From NCBI RefSeq assembly GCF_029892565.1, contig NZ_JARXVH010000004.1:310001-374000 (forward strand): a stretch of 64,000 nt of DNA. Reading direction: 5' to 3'. The notes beneath the pieces were generated by a model, which saw only the letters and a list, made by a program, of their open reading frames with translations, had not been told where the DNA came from and searched no databases. The stretch comes from Streptomyces pseudovenezuelae. Lineage in GTDB: Bacteria; Actinomycetota; Actinomycetes; Streptomycetales; Streptomycetaceae. Shown one piece after another: positions 48,122 to 58,100 of the stretch. The translations under genes were made by a program, and so were the position numbers. Each line of letters opens with the position of its first letter. The stretch's first letter is position 1.

Positions 48122-49411
48122 CTACCAGCGAGGCACGCTCGGCGTCTGCCACCCCGGCTCCGCGATCCGCATCGCCGCCGCGTCGTCCCGCTCGCGCAGC
48201 GAACCGTCGTCGTCGAGCCACCGCTGATGCAGCAACCGCAGCTTGTCGTGGTCGAGTTGGACGCCGAGGCCGGGTGCGTCGGAGACGGCGACCTTGCCGT
48301 CGTCGAAGGTGAGGCGCTCGGTGAGGACGTCCTCGGACTGCCAGGGGTAGTGGGAGTCGCAGGCGTGGTGGAGGTTCGGGACGGTGGACGCGACGTGGGT
48401 CATCGCGGCGAGGCTGATCCCCAGGTGGGTGTTGGAATGCATGGACACCCCGACACCGAACGTGCGGCAGACGGCGGCGAGTTGCTGGGTGTTGCGCAGG
48501 CCGCCCCAGTAGTGGTGGTCGGAGAGGACGACCTGGACGGCGTCCTTCGTGAACGCCTCCTTGATCTCCGCGAAGGTCGTCACGCACATGTTGGTGGCCA
48601 GCGGCACGTCGGTCCCGGCGGAGACCTCGGCCATGGCGGGCGTACCGAGGGCGGGGTCCTCCAGGTACTCCAGGAGGTCGCCCACCTCCTGCGCCACCTT
48701 GAGCGAAGTCGCCACGGACCAGGCGCCGTTGGGGTCCAGGCGCAGCGGATGCCCGGGGAAGGCCTCGGCCAACGCCCGTACGGCCGCGATCTCCTCCTCC
48801 GGCGGGAAGACCCCGCCCTTGAGCTTGAACGAGGTGAACCCGTACCGCTCCTTGAACTTCCGCGCCTGTTCGACCACCCCCGCCGGGTCGATCGCGGCAC
48901 CCCAGTCGTCCTTCTCGCAGGCCACGCCCACCGGGTGGTCGGCCCACTTGTAGAACAGGTACGCGCTGTACTCGACGGCGTCCCGCAGCTTGCCCCCGAG
49001 CAGCGCGTGCACGGGCAGGCCGAGCGTCCTGCCGAGGGCGTCGAGGCAGGCGACCTCGAAGCCGGAGACGACGGACAGGCGCAGCTTCTCGGCGGTCTGG
49101 ACGCCGCGCAGTCCGCCGACGTCGACCTGCGCGGAGACCCGGTCGTCGGCCACGGAGACCTCGTCGGCGATCGTGAACAGGCCGTTCAGATCGGTGACTT
49201 GACGACCCTTCAGTTTCTCGGCGAACGGCCGGGCCAGTTCCAGGTACTTGGTGTCGCCGTACGTCTCGCCGACGCCGGTGATCCCGTCGGCCGTCTCCAC
49301 CTCGACGATCAGCCGGGGGGTGTACGGCTGGTGCACGCCCTGGGTGTTGAGCAGGGGCGGGTCGGCGATGAGGATCGGGGTCAGCCGGACGTCCGTGATC
49401 GTGGGGTTCAC
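48122..49411 (-). CDS. gudD: Glucarate dehydratase (enolase superfamily)
   Basis: 429 aa. It dehydrates D-glucarate to 5-keto-4-deoxyglucarate. The KxK base motif is in FTSFKLKGG, and metal ligands are seen in LRLDPNGAW and later Glu/Asn positions (DPALGT, LATNMC). The His-Asp dyad region reads GVSMHSNTHLGIS, which is diagnostic of glucarate dehydratases. The GTG at 49411 overlaps the upstream gene's stop (GTGA). It forms a two-step pathway with the preceding gene. Confidence 0.9.
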   Translation of the reverse strand: MNPTITDVRLTPILIADPPLLNTQGVHQPYTPRLIVEVETADGITGVGETYGDTKYLELARPFAEKLKGRQVTDLNGLFTIADEVSVADDRVSAQVDVGGLRGVQTAEKLRLSVVSGFEVACLDALGRTLGLPVHALLGGKLRDAVEYSAYLFYKWADHPVGVACEKDDWGAAIDPAGVVEQARKFKERYGFTSFKLKGGVFPPEEEIAAVRALAEAFPGHPLRLDPNGAWSVATSLKVAQEVGDLLEYLEDPALGTPAMAEVSAGTDVPLATNMCVTTFAEIKEAFTKDAVQVVLSDHHYWGGLRNTQQLAAVCRTFGVGVSMHSNTHLGISLAAMTHVASTVPNLHHACDSHYPWQSEDVLTERLTFDDGKVAVSDAPGLGVQLDHDKLRLLHQRWLDDDGSLRERDDAAAMRIAEPGWQTPSVPRW

Positions 49412-50358
49412 AGGGTGGCTCCTACGAGGTCGAGGCCGGTGGCGAGGAGGGTCTTGAGGTCGGCCAGGTCGGCGGCCGAGGGGTCGGTGAGCGGGGCGCG
49501 GACGGGGCCGACGGGACGGCCGCGCAGCCGGGCCGCGGCCTTGACCAGCGAGACGGCGTATCCCGGTACCCGGTCGCGGAGTTCGACGAGCGGGACGTAG
49601 AAGCCGCGCAGCAGCTTGTCGACCGTGCCGTCGTCGCCGGCGTTCAGCGCGGCGAAGAAGGCGTTCGCGATCTCGGGGGCGAAAGCGTGGACTGCGGAGG
49701 AGTAGGAGGGGACGCCGACGGTGGCGTAGGCGCGGGCCTGGATCTCGGCGGTGGAGGCGCCGTTGAAGAAGAGGAAGTCCTCGGGGGCGGCCAGGGTGAG
49801 GCGCTGGAGGCGGTCGAGGTCGCTGTGGCCGTCCTTGAGGCCGATGACGCCGGGGATCTCGGTGATCCGCCTGAACGCGTCGATCCCGAAGGCGACCTGG
49901 CCGCGCTGGTAGGCGATGAGCGGCAGCGAGGTGCGGGCGGCGATCTGCTCCAGCTGGGCGACCAGGCCGTCCTGCGGGGCGGCGACGAGGTAGTGCGGCA
50001 GGACCAGGAGGGCGTCGGCACCGGACTCCTCGGCGATGCGCGCGAACCGTACGGCCTGCGCCCAGCCGTATCCGATGCCGGCCACGACGGGCAACCGGCC
50101 GGCCGCCTCCTCGGCCGTGACGGCCACGACCCGGCGGTACTCGTCCTCGTCCAGCGAGAAGAACTCGCCGGTGCCGCAGGCCGGGAAGACGGCGCCGGGG
50201 GCGGTGGCGATCTGCGCCGCGACATGGGCGCGGAGGCCCTCCGGGTCAAGCGAGCCGTCGTCGTGGAAGCTGGTGAGCGGGAACGACAGCACGCCCCGTG
50301 CCATGCCGTCCCGCAGCCGCCGGACCGTGTCCCTGCCGAGGTCGCTGTCGAGGCTCAC
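49408..50358 (-). CDS. 5-dehydro-4-deoxyglucarate dehydratase (KDGDH)
   Basis: 316 aa DapA-family enzyme that dehydrates and decarboxylates 5-keto-4-deoxyglucarate to 2-ketoglutarate semialdehyde. The Schiff-base Lys is in IGLKDGHSDL, the catalytic Tyr in LIAYQRGQVAF, and FPACGTGEFFSL matches KDGDH rather than DHDPS. GTG start at 50358. First gene of a unit with gudD; the semialdehyde dehydrogenase needed to finish the route is not in this window. Divergent from an IclR regulator. Confidence 0.9.
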   Translation of the reverse strand: MSLDSDLGRDTVRRLRDGMARGVLSFPLTSFHDDGSLDPEGLRAHVAAQIATAPGAVFPACGTGEFFSLDEDEYRRVVAVTAEEAAGRLPVVAGIGYGWAQAVRFARIAEESGADALLVLPHYLVAAPQDGLVAQLEQIAARTSLPLIAYQRGQVAFGIDAFRRITEIPGVIGLKDGHSDLDRLQRLTLAAPEDFLFFNGASTAEIQARAYATVGVPSYSSAVHAFAPEIANAFFAALNAGDDGTVDKLLRGFYVPLVELRDRVPGYAVSLVKAAARLRGRPVGPVRAPLTDPSAADLADLKTLLATGLDLVGATL

Positions 50359-50363
50359 CCTCG

Positions 50364-50404
50364 TTCATCTCCCTATGTAGATGCTATCCATGTATGCAGA
50401 TGAA
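50364..50404. promoter_or_regulatory. Operator-like inverted repeat between KDGDH gene and iclR-type gene
   Basis: TTCATCT (50364-50370) and its inverse AGATGAA (50398-50404) bracket an A/T-rich core that also contains the direct repeats ATGTAGATG and ATGTATGCAGATG. This is the lowest-GC stretch of the 84 bp divergent promoter region and a likely site for the IclR-family protein. Confidence 0.5.
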
Positions 50405-50442
50405 GATTAGATAGGTGAACCTTGGGCGTCAATGGTCCGGTC

Positions 50443-51258
50443 ATGTCCGTTTACGATCGGCTCATGCCGGAGACCGGGAGTGAGGCTGGCGGCGTCCGCG
50501 AGGTGAAGTCCGCGGCGCGCACCGTCGAGCTGCTCGAACTGCTCGCCGCGCGCGGCGACCGCCCCGCGCGCCTCCAGGAGCTCGCCGACGAGCTGGGCGT
50601 GCCGCGCAGCTCGATGTACGCGCTGCTCCAGACCCTGATCAGCAGGGGCTGGGTCCGTACCGACGTCACCGGTTCGCTCTACGGCATCGGCATCCACGCC
50701 CTGCTCACCGGCACCAGCTACCTCGACTCCGACCCGCGCGTGCGCGCCGTACGCCCGTATCTCGACGAGGCCTCCGTGGCGCTCGGCGAGACGATCCACA
50801 TGGGACGCCTTGACGGCCGGGACGTGGCGTATCTCGCGACCCGGGAGTCGCACGAGTACCTGCGCACGATCCTGCGGGTCGGGCGGCGGCTGCCGGCGCA
50901 CGTGGGCGCGCTGGGCAAGGCACTGCTGGCCCAGCGGCCGGACGAGGAACTGCCCGAGGAACCGTACGAGGCCCTTACCCCCAACACCCGCACGACCCGC
51001 GAGTCCCTCGCCTCCGACCTCGCCCTGATCCGCGCCCGCGGCTACTCGATCGACCGCGAGGAGGGCGTCCTCGGCATAGTCGGCTTCGGCTTCGCCCTGC
51101 GCTACGACGTCCCCGCCCAGGACGCGATCAGCTGCTCGGTACCGGTCGCCCGGCTGACGGCGGAGCACGAGGAGCGGATCGTGGCGGTGATGCGGGAGAT
51201 CAGGGCCAAGATCGAGGCGGGGGCGCCTGCGGCCGGCGGCGCGGTGGACTGGCGTTAG
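50443..51258 (+). CDS. IclR-family transcriptional regulator
   Basis: About 271 aa. The winged helix-turn-helix is RLQELADELGVPRSSMYALLQTL (residues about 45-70), and the effector domain has the family motifs LGETIHMGRLDGRDVAYL, HVGALGKALLA and REEGVLGIVGFGFAL. An alternative start is the ATG at 50464. It is divergent from the glucarate genes, so it most likely represses them and is released by glucarate or a pathway intermediate (inference). Confidence 0.9.
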   Translation: MSVYDRLMPETGSEAGGVREVKSAARTVELLELLAARGDRPARLQELADELGVPRSSMYALLQTLISRGWVRTDVTGSLYGIGIHALLTGTSYLDSDPRVRAVRPYLDEASVALGETIHMGRLDGRDVAYLATRESHEYLRTILRVGRRLPAHVGALGKALLAQRPDEELPEEPYEALTPNTRTTRESLASDLALIRARGYSIDREEGVLGIVGFGFALRYDVPAQDAISCSVPVARLTAEHEERIVAVMREIRAKIEAGAPAAGGAVDWR

Positions 51259-51467
51259 CGCCGGCCGGACAGGCTGAGTTCACGTCGGCGTCGCTCTCCG
51301 CTACCCGACCTCCCCCGCCCCAAACACAACGTGCGCCACATCACACACCCCCGGCTTCTTTCCGGAACCGCGTGCTTGATGCAAATTCCTCGCGCGTTCC
51401 TGTCCGTCGACGGCCTGCGCCCAACCCCCTTCTTGAGCCGCTTCTTTCGCATGCCCTGGGAACGCCC

Positions 51468-52709
51468 GTGTTCGCCCCCCGCACCATCGCCTGGCCCCTC
51501 GTCGCCCTTTTCACGGCCGGGTACCTCGCTCCCTACCTCCTTCCGACCACCGTCGGCCGACTGGACTCCGGGCTGCCGCTGAGCGCCACGCAGGCCGGTG
51601 CCCTCGGCAGTGCGCTGCTGCTGAGTTCGGCCGCCGCCGGCTTCGTACTGGCCGCCCGCGTCGATCGCGTCGGCCCCCGCACCCTCGCCCGCATCGGCCT
51701 CGCCCTGGCCGTCCTCGGCTACGGCACGGCCGCCCTCACCAACGCCGTTCCCGCCGTCGTCGTGGGCGCGCTGGTCGGCGGCTTCGGCTCCGGTACGGCT
51801 ACCACGGTCGCCGCCACCGGAATCGCCGCCCAACCCGACCCGCACCGCACCACCACGGTGGGCCTGCTCGGCGTCTCCGCGCTCGCCGGCGCGGTCTATC
51901 TGACGGTCCCGCACCTCGGTCCGGGCCACGGCCGGCCACTCGCCGCGATCGCCCTGACCGCGCTGCTCGTGTGGCCCTTCACCGGCCGGCTCCCGCTGCG
52001 CACGGCGGCAACGCAGTCCGTACTCGGCGGCAGCCGCCGCCTCCCGCACTTCCGCGCCGGTCTGCTCCTCGCCGTCACCATGCCCTGCTGGTCCCTCGTG
52101 CAGAACTCCCTGTGGGGCGTCAGCGGCCGGATCGGCCTGGAACAGGCGCGGTTGACGGAGACCACCGTCGGCGCGGTCTTCGCGGTGGCGCTCGGCGCTG
52201 GGCTGTTCGGCGTGACGGTCGCGGGCGCACTCGGCCCGCGCCTGGGCCACGCGCTGCCCATCGGTGCCGGTACGGCCGTCATCTCGCTGTGCATCCTGCT
52301 GAGCGCGTCCGCGAGCGACCTGACGACCTTCGCGACCGGCGAGATCGCCTGGAACCTGCTCTACCCGGTCGTCCTGTCGTACGTCATCGGCCTCGCCGCC
52401 TGCCTCGACCCGCGCGGCCGCTGGGCGGTCCTGGTCGGCGCGGCGTCCTCACTGGGGACGGCGGCGGGACCGCTGGCGGGGAGCGTGCTGGCCGCGCGGG
52501 CCGGGTTCCCGGCGATGGGGGCGATCCTGGCGGTCGGGCTGCTGGTGATCGCCGTACCGATGACCGCGGTCGCGCTGCGCTTCGGCAGGAGGCGGCTGTC
52601 GGTCGTCGAGATCCCGGTCATGGAGAGCCCTGGCATCGAGATCCCGGTCGAGACGATCCCGGTGGAGAATCCCGCGCCGCACACCTACGACACGACACCG
52701 GCCGCCTAG
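51468..52709 (+). CDS. MFS transporter, 12 helices
   Basis: About 413 aa from the GTG at 51468, which has GGGA six bases upstream. The longer ORF start at 51372 would add a non-hydrophobic, atypical N-terminus. The first helix is TIAWPLVALFTAGYLAPYLL. There are twelve hydrophobic segments and a short acidic/Pro tail with repeats of EIPV/ETIPVE. The substrate is unknown. It could serve glucarate uptake by location, but it lacks the usual anion:cation symporter look. Confidence 0.75.
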   Translation: MFAPRTIAWPLVALFTAGYLAPYLLPTTVGRLDSGLPLSATQAGALGSALLLSSAAAGFVLAARVDRVGPRTLARIGLALAVLGYGTAALTNAVPAVVVGALVGGFGSGTATTVAATGIAAQPDPHRTTTVGLLGVSALAGAVYLTVPHLGPGHGRPLAAIALTALLVWPFTGRLPLRTAATQSVLGGSRRLPHFRAGLLLAVTMPCWSLVQNSLWGVSGRIGLEQARLTETTVGAVFAVALGAGLFGVTVAGALGPRLGHALPIGAGTAVISLCILLSASASDLTTFATGEIAWNLLYPVVLSYVIGLAACLDPRGRWAVLVGAASSLGTAAGPLAGSVLAARAGFPAMGAILAVGLLVIAVPMTAVALRFGRRRLSVVEIPVMESPGIEIPVETIPVENPAPHTYDTTPAA

Positions 52710-52720
52710 AACACGTACGT

Positions 52721-53710
52721 CTAGAACTCGTACGCGTCGACCTCGGCCAGGTACCTGGCCCGCAACTCCTCGTCGTCCTCCAGGAAGGACGCGACGAACG
52801 AGTTGCGGGCCAGCTCGCGCAACCGGTCCTCGGTCAGTCCCAGCTCCGAGCGCACGGCATCGAAGTTGTCGCCCGCGTAGCCGCCGAAGTAGGCGGGGTC
52901 GTCGGAGTTGACCGTGCAGAGGAGACCGGCGTCCAGCATCGCGGGAAGCGGGTGCTCGGCCAGGACGTCCACCGCGCGCAACCGGACGTTGGACAGCGGG
53001 CACAGGGTCAGCGGGATGCGGTCCCGGACCAGGCGTGCCACCAGCTCCGCGTCCTCCATGCAGCGCAGCCCGTGGTCGACGCGCTCGACGCCGAGGACGT
53101 CCAGGGCCTCGGTGATGTACTCCGGCGGGCCCTCCTCACCGGCGTGCGCGACGCGTCGTAGACCCAGCTCGGCGGCGGCCTCGTACACCTCGCGGAACTT
53201 CACCGGCGGGTGGCCGACCTCGGCCGAGTCGAGGCCGATGCCGACGATCCGGTCGAGGTACGGCTTCGCGGCCTCCAGGGTCCGCATGGCCGAGTCGGCG
53301 GACTCGTCGCGCAGGAAGCACAGGATGAGGCGGGTGGAGACGCCGTGGTTCGTCTCGCTGCTCCCCAGCGCCCGCCACAGGCCCTCCACCACCGTGCCCA
53401 TGGCCACGCCCCGCGCGATGTGCGCCTGCGGGTCGAAGAAGATCTCCGCGTGCCGTACGCCCTGCGCGGCGGCGCGGGCGAGATAGGCGTTGGCGAGGTC
53501 CTCGAAGTCCCGCTCGGTGCGCAGGACGGCCATCAGCTCGTAGTAGAGGTTCAGGAAGGTCTGGAGGTCGTCGAAGAGGTACGCCTTGCGCAGTTCCTCG
53601 GTGTCCGCGTAGGGCAGCTCGACGCCGTTGCGGGCGGCGAGGGCGAAAGCGAGTTCCGGCTCCAGGGTGCCTTCGATGTGCAGGTGCAGTTCGGCTTTGG
53701 GGAGGGGCAT
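52721..53710 (-). CDS. Adenosine/adenine deaminase family protein
   Basis: 329 aa zinc hydrolase. Metal ligands HLHIEG (HxH), His in RVAHAGEEG with catalytic Glu, His in DHGLRC, and Asp in TVNSDDPAYFGGY. The SDDPAYFGGY form is characteristic of adenine deaminases (Aah1-like) rather than adenosine deaminases, which have TDDP with a different follow-up. Aminodeoxyfutalosine or N6-substituted adenine are further possible substrates in this family. Monocistronic. Confidence 0.87.
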   Translation of the reverse strand: MPLPKAELHLHIEGTLEPELAFALAARNGVELPYADTEELRKAYLFDDLQTFLNLYYELMAVLRTERDFEDLANAYLARAAAQGVRHAEIFFDPQAHIARGVAMGTVVEGLWRALGSSETNHGVSTRLILCFLRDESADSAMRTLEAAKPYLDRIVGIGLDSAEVGHPPVKFREVYEAAAELGLRRVAHAGEEGPPEYITEALDVLGVERVDHGLRCMEDAELVARLVRDRIPLTLCPLSNVRLRAVDVLAEHPLPAMLDAGLLCTVNSDDPAYFGGYAGDNFDAVRSELGLTEDRLRELARNSFVASFLEDDEELRARYLAEVDAYEF

Positions 53711-53730
53711 CGCAGTATCGTACGGGCGTT

Positions 53731-54636
53731 TTATCTGCGCTTCGGAACCGGCACCCGCAGTAGATCGTGCGCCACGGTCAGCTCACCCTCGTAGCCCGCC
53801 GCCCGCGCCTGCCGCTCGAATTCGTCGGGATCGGAGTAGCGCTGACTGAAGTGCGTGAGGACGAGATGCCTTACGCCCGCGTCGCGCGCCACCGTCGCCG
53901 CCTGCCCGGCGGTCAAGTGGCCGTGGTCCACGGCGAGTTGCTCGTCCTCGTCCAGGAACGTCGACTCGATGACCAGCATGTCGCAGCCCTCGGCGAGGAC
54001 GTGCACGCCGTCGCAGAGGCGGGTGTCCATGACGAACGCGAAGCGCTGGCCTCGGCGCGGTTCGCTGACGTCGTCGAGCGTGACGTCGCCGATGGCTCCC
54101 TCGCGCTGGATACGGCCCACGTCCGGGCCCTTGATGCCGTGCTCGGCGAGGCGGTCGGGGAGCATGCGGCGGCCGTCGGGTTCGGTGAGGCGGTAGCCGT
54201 AGGACTCGACCGGGTGGGAGAGCTTGCGGGCCTCCAGCGTGTAGGAGGGCGTGGTGACGAACACGCCGTCCGTGTCCACGGGGGCCTCCGTGATGCCGAC
54301 CGTCTCACGGTAGGCGGTGGAGTAGCGCAGGCGCTCGAAGAAGTGCTGGCCCGAGCGCGGGTAGTGCGCGGTGATCTCGTGCGGGACGCGGTCGAGGTTG
54401 ATGCGCTGGATGACGCCGGCGAGGCCGAGGGAGTGGTCGCCGTGGAAGTGCGTGACACAGATCCGGTTCAGGTCGTGCGCGGCGACGCCTGCGCGGAGCA
54501 TCTGGCGCTGGGTGCCCTCGCCGGGGTCGAAGAGGATGCCTTCGGCGTCCCAGCGGAGGAGGTAGCCGTTGTGGTTGCGGTGGCGGGTGGGGACCTGGCT
54601 GGCGGTGCCCAGCACCACGAGTTCGCGTACGGACAT
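53731..54636 (-). CDS. rnz: Ribonuclease Z
   Basis: 301 aa metallo-beta-lactamase-fold tRNA 3' endonuclease. N-terminal [24 protein letters not shown], zinc motif [11 protein letters not shown], and later VMDTRLCD and [10 protein letters not shown] match the family. It trims the 3' trailer of tRNA precursors. Next to a HIT gene, with a 14 bp gap. Confidence 0.93.
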   Translation of the reverse strand: MSVRELVVLGTASQVPTRHRNHNGYLLRWDAEGILFDPGEGTQRQMLRAGVAAHDLNRICVTHFHGDHSLGLAGVIQRINLDRVPHEITAHYPRSGQHFFERLRYSTAYRETVGITEAPVDTDGVFVTTPSYTLEARKLSHPVESYGYRLTEPDGRRMLPDRLAEHGIKGPDVGRIQREGAIGDVTLDDVSEPRRGQRFAFVMDTRLCDGVHVLAEGCDMLVIESTFLDEDEQLAVDHGHLTAGQAATVARDAGVRHLVLTHFSQRYSDPDEFERQARAAGYEGELTVAHDLLRVPVPKRR

Positions 54637-54650
54637 GGCGGCTTGGTTGC

Positions 54651-55004
54651 CTAGCCGGGGGGCCAGGTCATGCCTCGGCCGCCCATGAGGTGCGCGTGGG
54701 CGTGGAAAACGGTCTGGCCGACGCCGGCGCCCGTGTTGAACACGATCCGGTAGCTGTCGAGCTTCTCCTCGGCGGCGATCTCGCCCGCCTCGCGCAGTAC
54801 GTCGGCGGCGATCGCCGGTTCGGCGGTGGCGAGTTCGGCGGCGTTCGTGTAGTGGGCCTTGGGGATGACCAGGATGTGGGTGGGGGCCTGGGGGTTGATG
54901 TCCCTGAACGCGACGGTGGTCTGAGTCTCACGGACGATGGTGGCCGGGATCTGTCCTGCGGCGATCTTGCAGAACAGGCAGTCGGCCTGGGGGTCTCCTG
55001 GCAT
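54651..55004 (-). CDS. HIT-family nucleotide-binding protein
   Basis: 117 aa. The N-terminal [13 protein letters not shown] and the histidine triad HAHAHLMGG (HxHxH) define a Hint-type nucleoside phosphoramidase/hydrolase. Start ATG at 55004 with GGAG upstream; the longer frame beyond it is not coding. Same strand as RNase Z and probably cotranscribed. Confidence 0.92.
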   Translation of the reverse strand: MPGDPQADCLFCKIAAGQIPATIVRETQTTVAFRDINPQAPTHILVIPKAHYTNAAELATAEPAIAADVLREAGEIAAEEKLDSYRIVFNTGAGVGQTVFHAHAHLMGGRGMTWPPG

Positions 55005-55060
55005 GCGCCGCTCCTCAGCAGATTGATCGAATACGGGGCATCGTATCGTCGTCGGGTACG

Positions 55061-55122
55061 GGTGGTTTGTGGCTGAGCGCGCCCACGCGGCGGAGCCGCA
55101 AATCGATACAGCCCCGCGCCCC
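55061..55122 (-). repeat. Dispersed palindromic intergenic repeat, copy 2
   Basis: Inverse of the 28801-28856 repeat: on the minus strand it begins GGGGCGCGGGGCTGTATCGA and contains the same GCGGCTCCGCCGC hairpin and GTGGGCGCG phrase. It starts immediately after the stop codon of the tricorn-like gene, a position that fits a transcription terminator. Confidence 0.75.
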
Positions 55123-58100
55123 TTACGTCGGCAGACCCGGCGGCGTCTTGGCGGGACTGGTCTCCAGGGACTCAAGTGCCAACCTGATCGCCTCGTCCAG
55201 TTGCGGGTCCCTGCCCGCCGCCCAGTCCTGCGGCCTCTGCAGGACCTCCACGTCGGGATCCACGCCGTGGTTCTCCACTCCCCACTCGTAACCCTCAAGC
55301 CAGAACGCGTACTTGGGCTGGGTGACGAGGGTGCCGTCGACCAGGCGGTAGCGGCTGTCGATGCCGATCACTCCGCCCCAGGTGCGGGTGCCCACGACCG
55401 GGCCGATGCCGAGGGCCTTGATGGCGGCGTTGACGATGTCGCCGTCGGAGCCGGAGAACTCGTTGGCGATGGCGACGACGGGGCCGCGGGGGGCGTCCTC
55501 GGGGTAGCTGTAGGGGCGGACGCCGCGGGGGACGTCCCAGCCGACGATGCGGCGGGCCAGTTTCTCGACGACGAGTTGGGAGGTGTGGCCGCCGCGGTTC
55601 TCGCGGACGTCGACGACCAGGCCCTCGCGGGCCACCTCGATACGGAGGTCGCGGTGGATCTGGGCCCAGCCGGGGGCCTGCATGTCGGGGACGTGGAGGT
55701 AGCCGAGGCGGCCGTCGGAGTGTTCGTGGACGTAGGCGCGGCGGTCGGCCACCCAGGCGTGGTAGCGCAGGGGCTCCTCGTCGGAGACGGGGACCACGAC
55801 CGCGTGGCGCTGGTCGCCGCCGCCGGACGGGAGGATCGTCAGCTCGATCGGTTTGCCTGCCGTGCCGACCAGGAGCGGGCCTGGGCCGGTGACCGGGTCC
55901 ACGGGGCGGCCGGCCACGGCGACGATCGCGTCGCCTGCGCGGACCGCGACGCCTGGCGCGGCGAGCGGGGAGCGGGCGTCGGGGTCGGAGGTCTCGGCGG
56001 GCAGCACCCGGTCGATGCGCCAACTGCCGTCCTCGTGACGGGAGATGTCGGCGCCGAGCAGGCCCTGGCGCTCGCCGTCGCCGTGGCCGCCGCGCGAGGT
56101 GACGTAGGCGTGCGAGGTGCCGAGCTCGCCCTGTACCTCCCAGAGGAGGTCGACGAGGTCGTCGTGGGTGGCGACGCGCTCCAGGACGGGGCGGTAGCGG
56201 TCGAGTACGCCGTCCCAGTCGACGCCGCCCAGGTCCGGGCGCCAGAAGTTGTCCCGCATGAGGCGGCCGGTCTCGGCGTACATCTGGCGCCACTCGGCGG
56301 CCGGGTCGACGGTCTGGCGGACGCGGCTGAGGTCGACGGTGATGTTGGTGTCGCTGTCGTCGTCGCCGGAGGCCCGCCGGTCGCTGGGGACGACCTTGAG
56401 CTTGCCGTCGGTCCACAGCAGGACCCGCTTGCCGTCGCCGCTGACCGCGAGGTGGTCGGCGTCGGAGGCGAGGTGCTCGATGCGCTGCTGGACCAGGTCG
56501 TACCGTTCCAGCGCGGTCCGCGGGTCGGGGTCGTCCGGGGTGGCCCGGGAGGCGCCGAGGACACCGCGAACCGGGTGACGCAGCCACAGCACGCCGTCCT
56601 TGGCCGCGCGCAGGGTGGTGTAGCGGGCGGCCTCGACCGGGAAGGGCACGATCCGGTCGGCGAGCCCTTCGAGGTCTATCCGGGTGCTGGGGGCGCCCTC
56701 GCTGTCGGGCGTCTCGTCCTTGTCCGGGGCCTCGAAGGGCCGGCCGTGGCGCTGCGGTCCGAACGGGGAGGGGGTGGTGGCCGCCAGCGTGATCAGGTGC
56801 GGTCGGGAGCCGCCGACGAAGGCCAGGTCGAAGACGTGCTCGTCGTAGACCGGGTCGAAGGAGCGCGCCGACAGGAAGGCCAGGTGCTTGCCGTCGAGCG
56901 TGAAGACCGGGGAGTAGTCGCGGAAGCGGAGCGGGGTGGCCTCGGTGACCGACAGGTCGGTGGTGTTGGCGAGGCGGAGCTGGCGCAGCGGGCGCGGGCC
57001 GGGGTGCGACCAGGCGAGCCAACCGGAGTCGGGCGAGAAGACCAGCCCGGAGACATTGCCGTCGGCGCTGCGGTCGATCTCGCGGACCTCGCCGCTGTCC
57101 CGCTCGACGAGCAGGACCCGTCCGTCGTGCGCGGCGACGGCGACCCGGCTGCCGTCGGGGGCCACGGCGAGGTCGAGGACCCGGCCGAGCTGTCCGGCGG
57201 CGAGCCGGCGCGGGGTGGCGCCCGGGGCGGTGCCGGTCGCGGGGGCGAACTCCAGGGCGTCGTCGCCCTCGGCGTCGGTCACCCAGACGACGTGTTCCTC
57301 GCCGTCGGCGCGGAACGTGCGCGGCAGACGGGCCCGGACGCCGGGTTCGGCGGCGAGCGCGCGGGCCGGGCCGGCGCGGTGGGTGACCCAGTGCACGGCG
57401 CCGCGGACGGCGACCGCGCTGCCGCGGGCGGTGTGGTCGGGGTGGGCGGAGCCGAACCAGCGGGCCGCGTTCACGGGGAAGGGCTGGAGGTCGGCGCGCG
57501 GTCCGCCGAGCCGGATGTCGAGGCGGCGCGGCTCGGCGTCGAGGCCGTCGAGGGTCCACAGCTCGCCGGCGCTGACGTAGACGAGCCGGCTGCCGTCGCC
57601 CGCCAAGTGCCTTGCGTAGAAGGAGTCGACGGGTGTGTGGCGGCGCAGGTCGGAACCGTCGGCGAGCGAGGAGTAGACGGCGCCGACGCCCTCGTGGTCG
57701 GAGAGGAAGGCGATCCGCTCCCCCACCCACACCGGGTTCTCCAGGTTTCCGTCCAACTCCTCGTGCAGGCGGACGAACTCGCCGTCGCCGTCCGGGTCGA
57801 TCCACAGCTTGCCCGCGGTGCCGCCCCGGTAGCGCTTCCACCAGGCGGCCTCGCGGCCCATCGGCGCGGACAGCAGGACGGTGGACGGTCCGAAGGCCAC
57901 ATCGCCGACGGGTCCGTACGGCAGGGTGGTGGCGGGTCCGCCGTCCAGCGGTACTGCCCGCGCCCAGCTGCGGCGCAGGCTCGCCTGGCCCTGGGTGCTG
58001 ATCGCGAGGACTTCGCCGTCCGGGGTCCAGCCGCGCACCTGGGTGCGCGAACTCCCCCAGTACGTCAGGCGTTTGGCGGCCCCGCCGTCGATCGGGGCCA

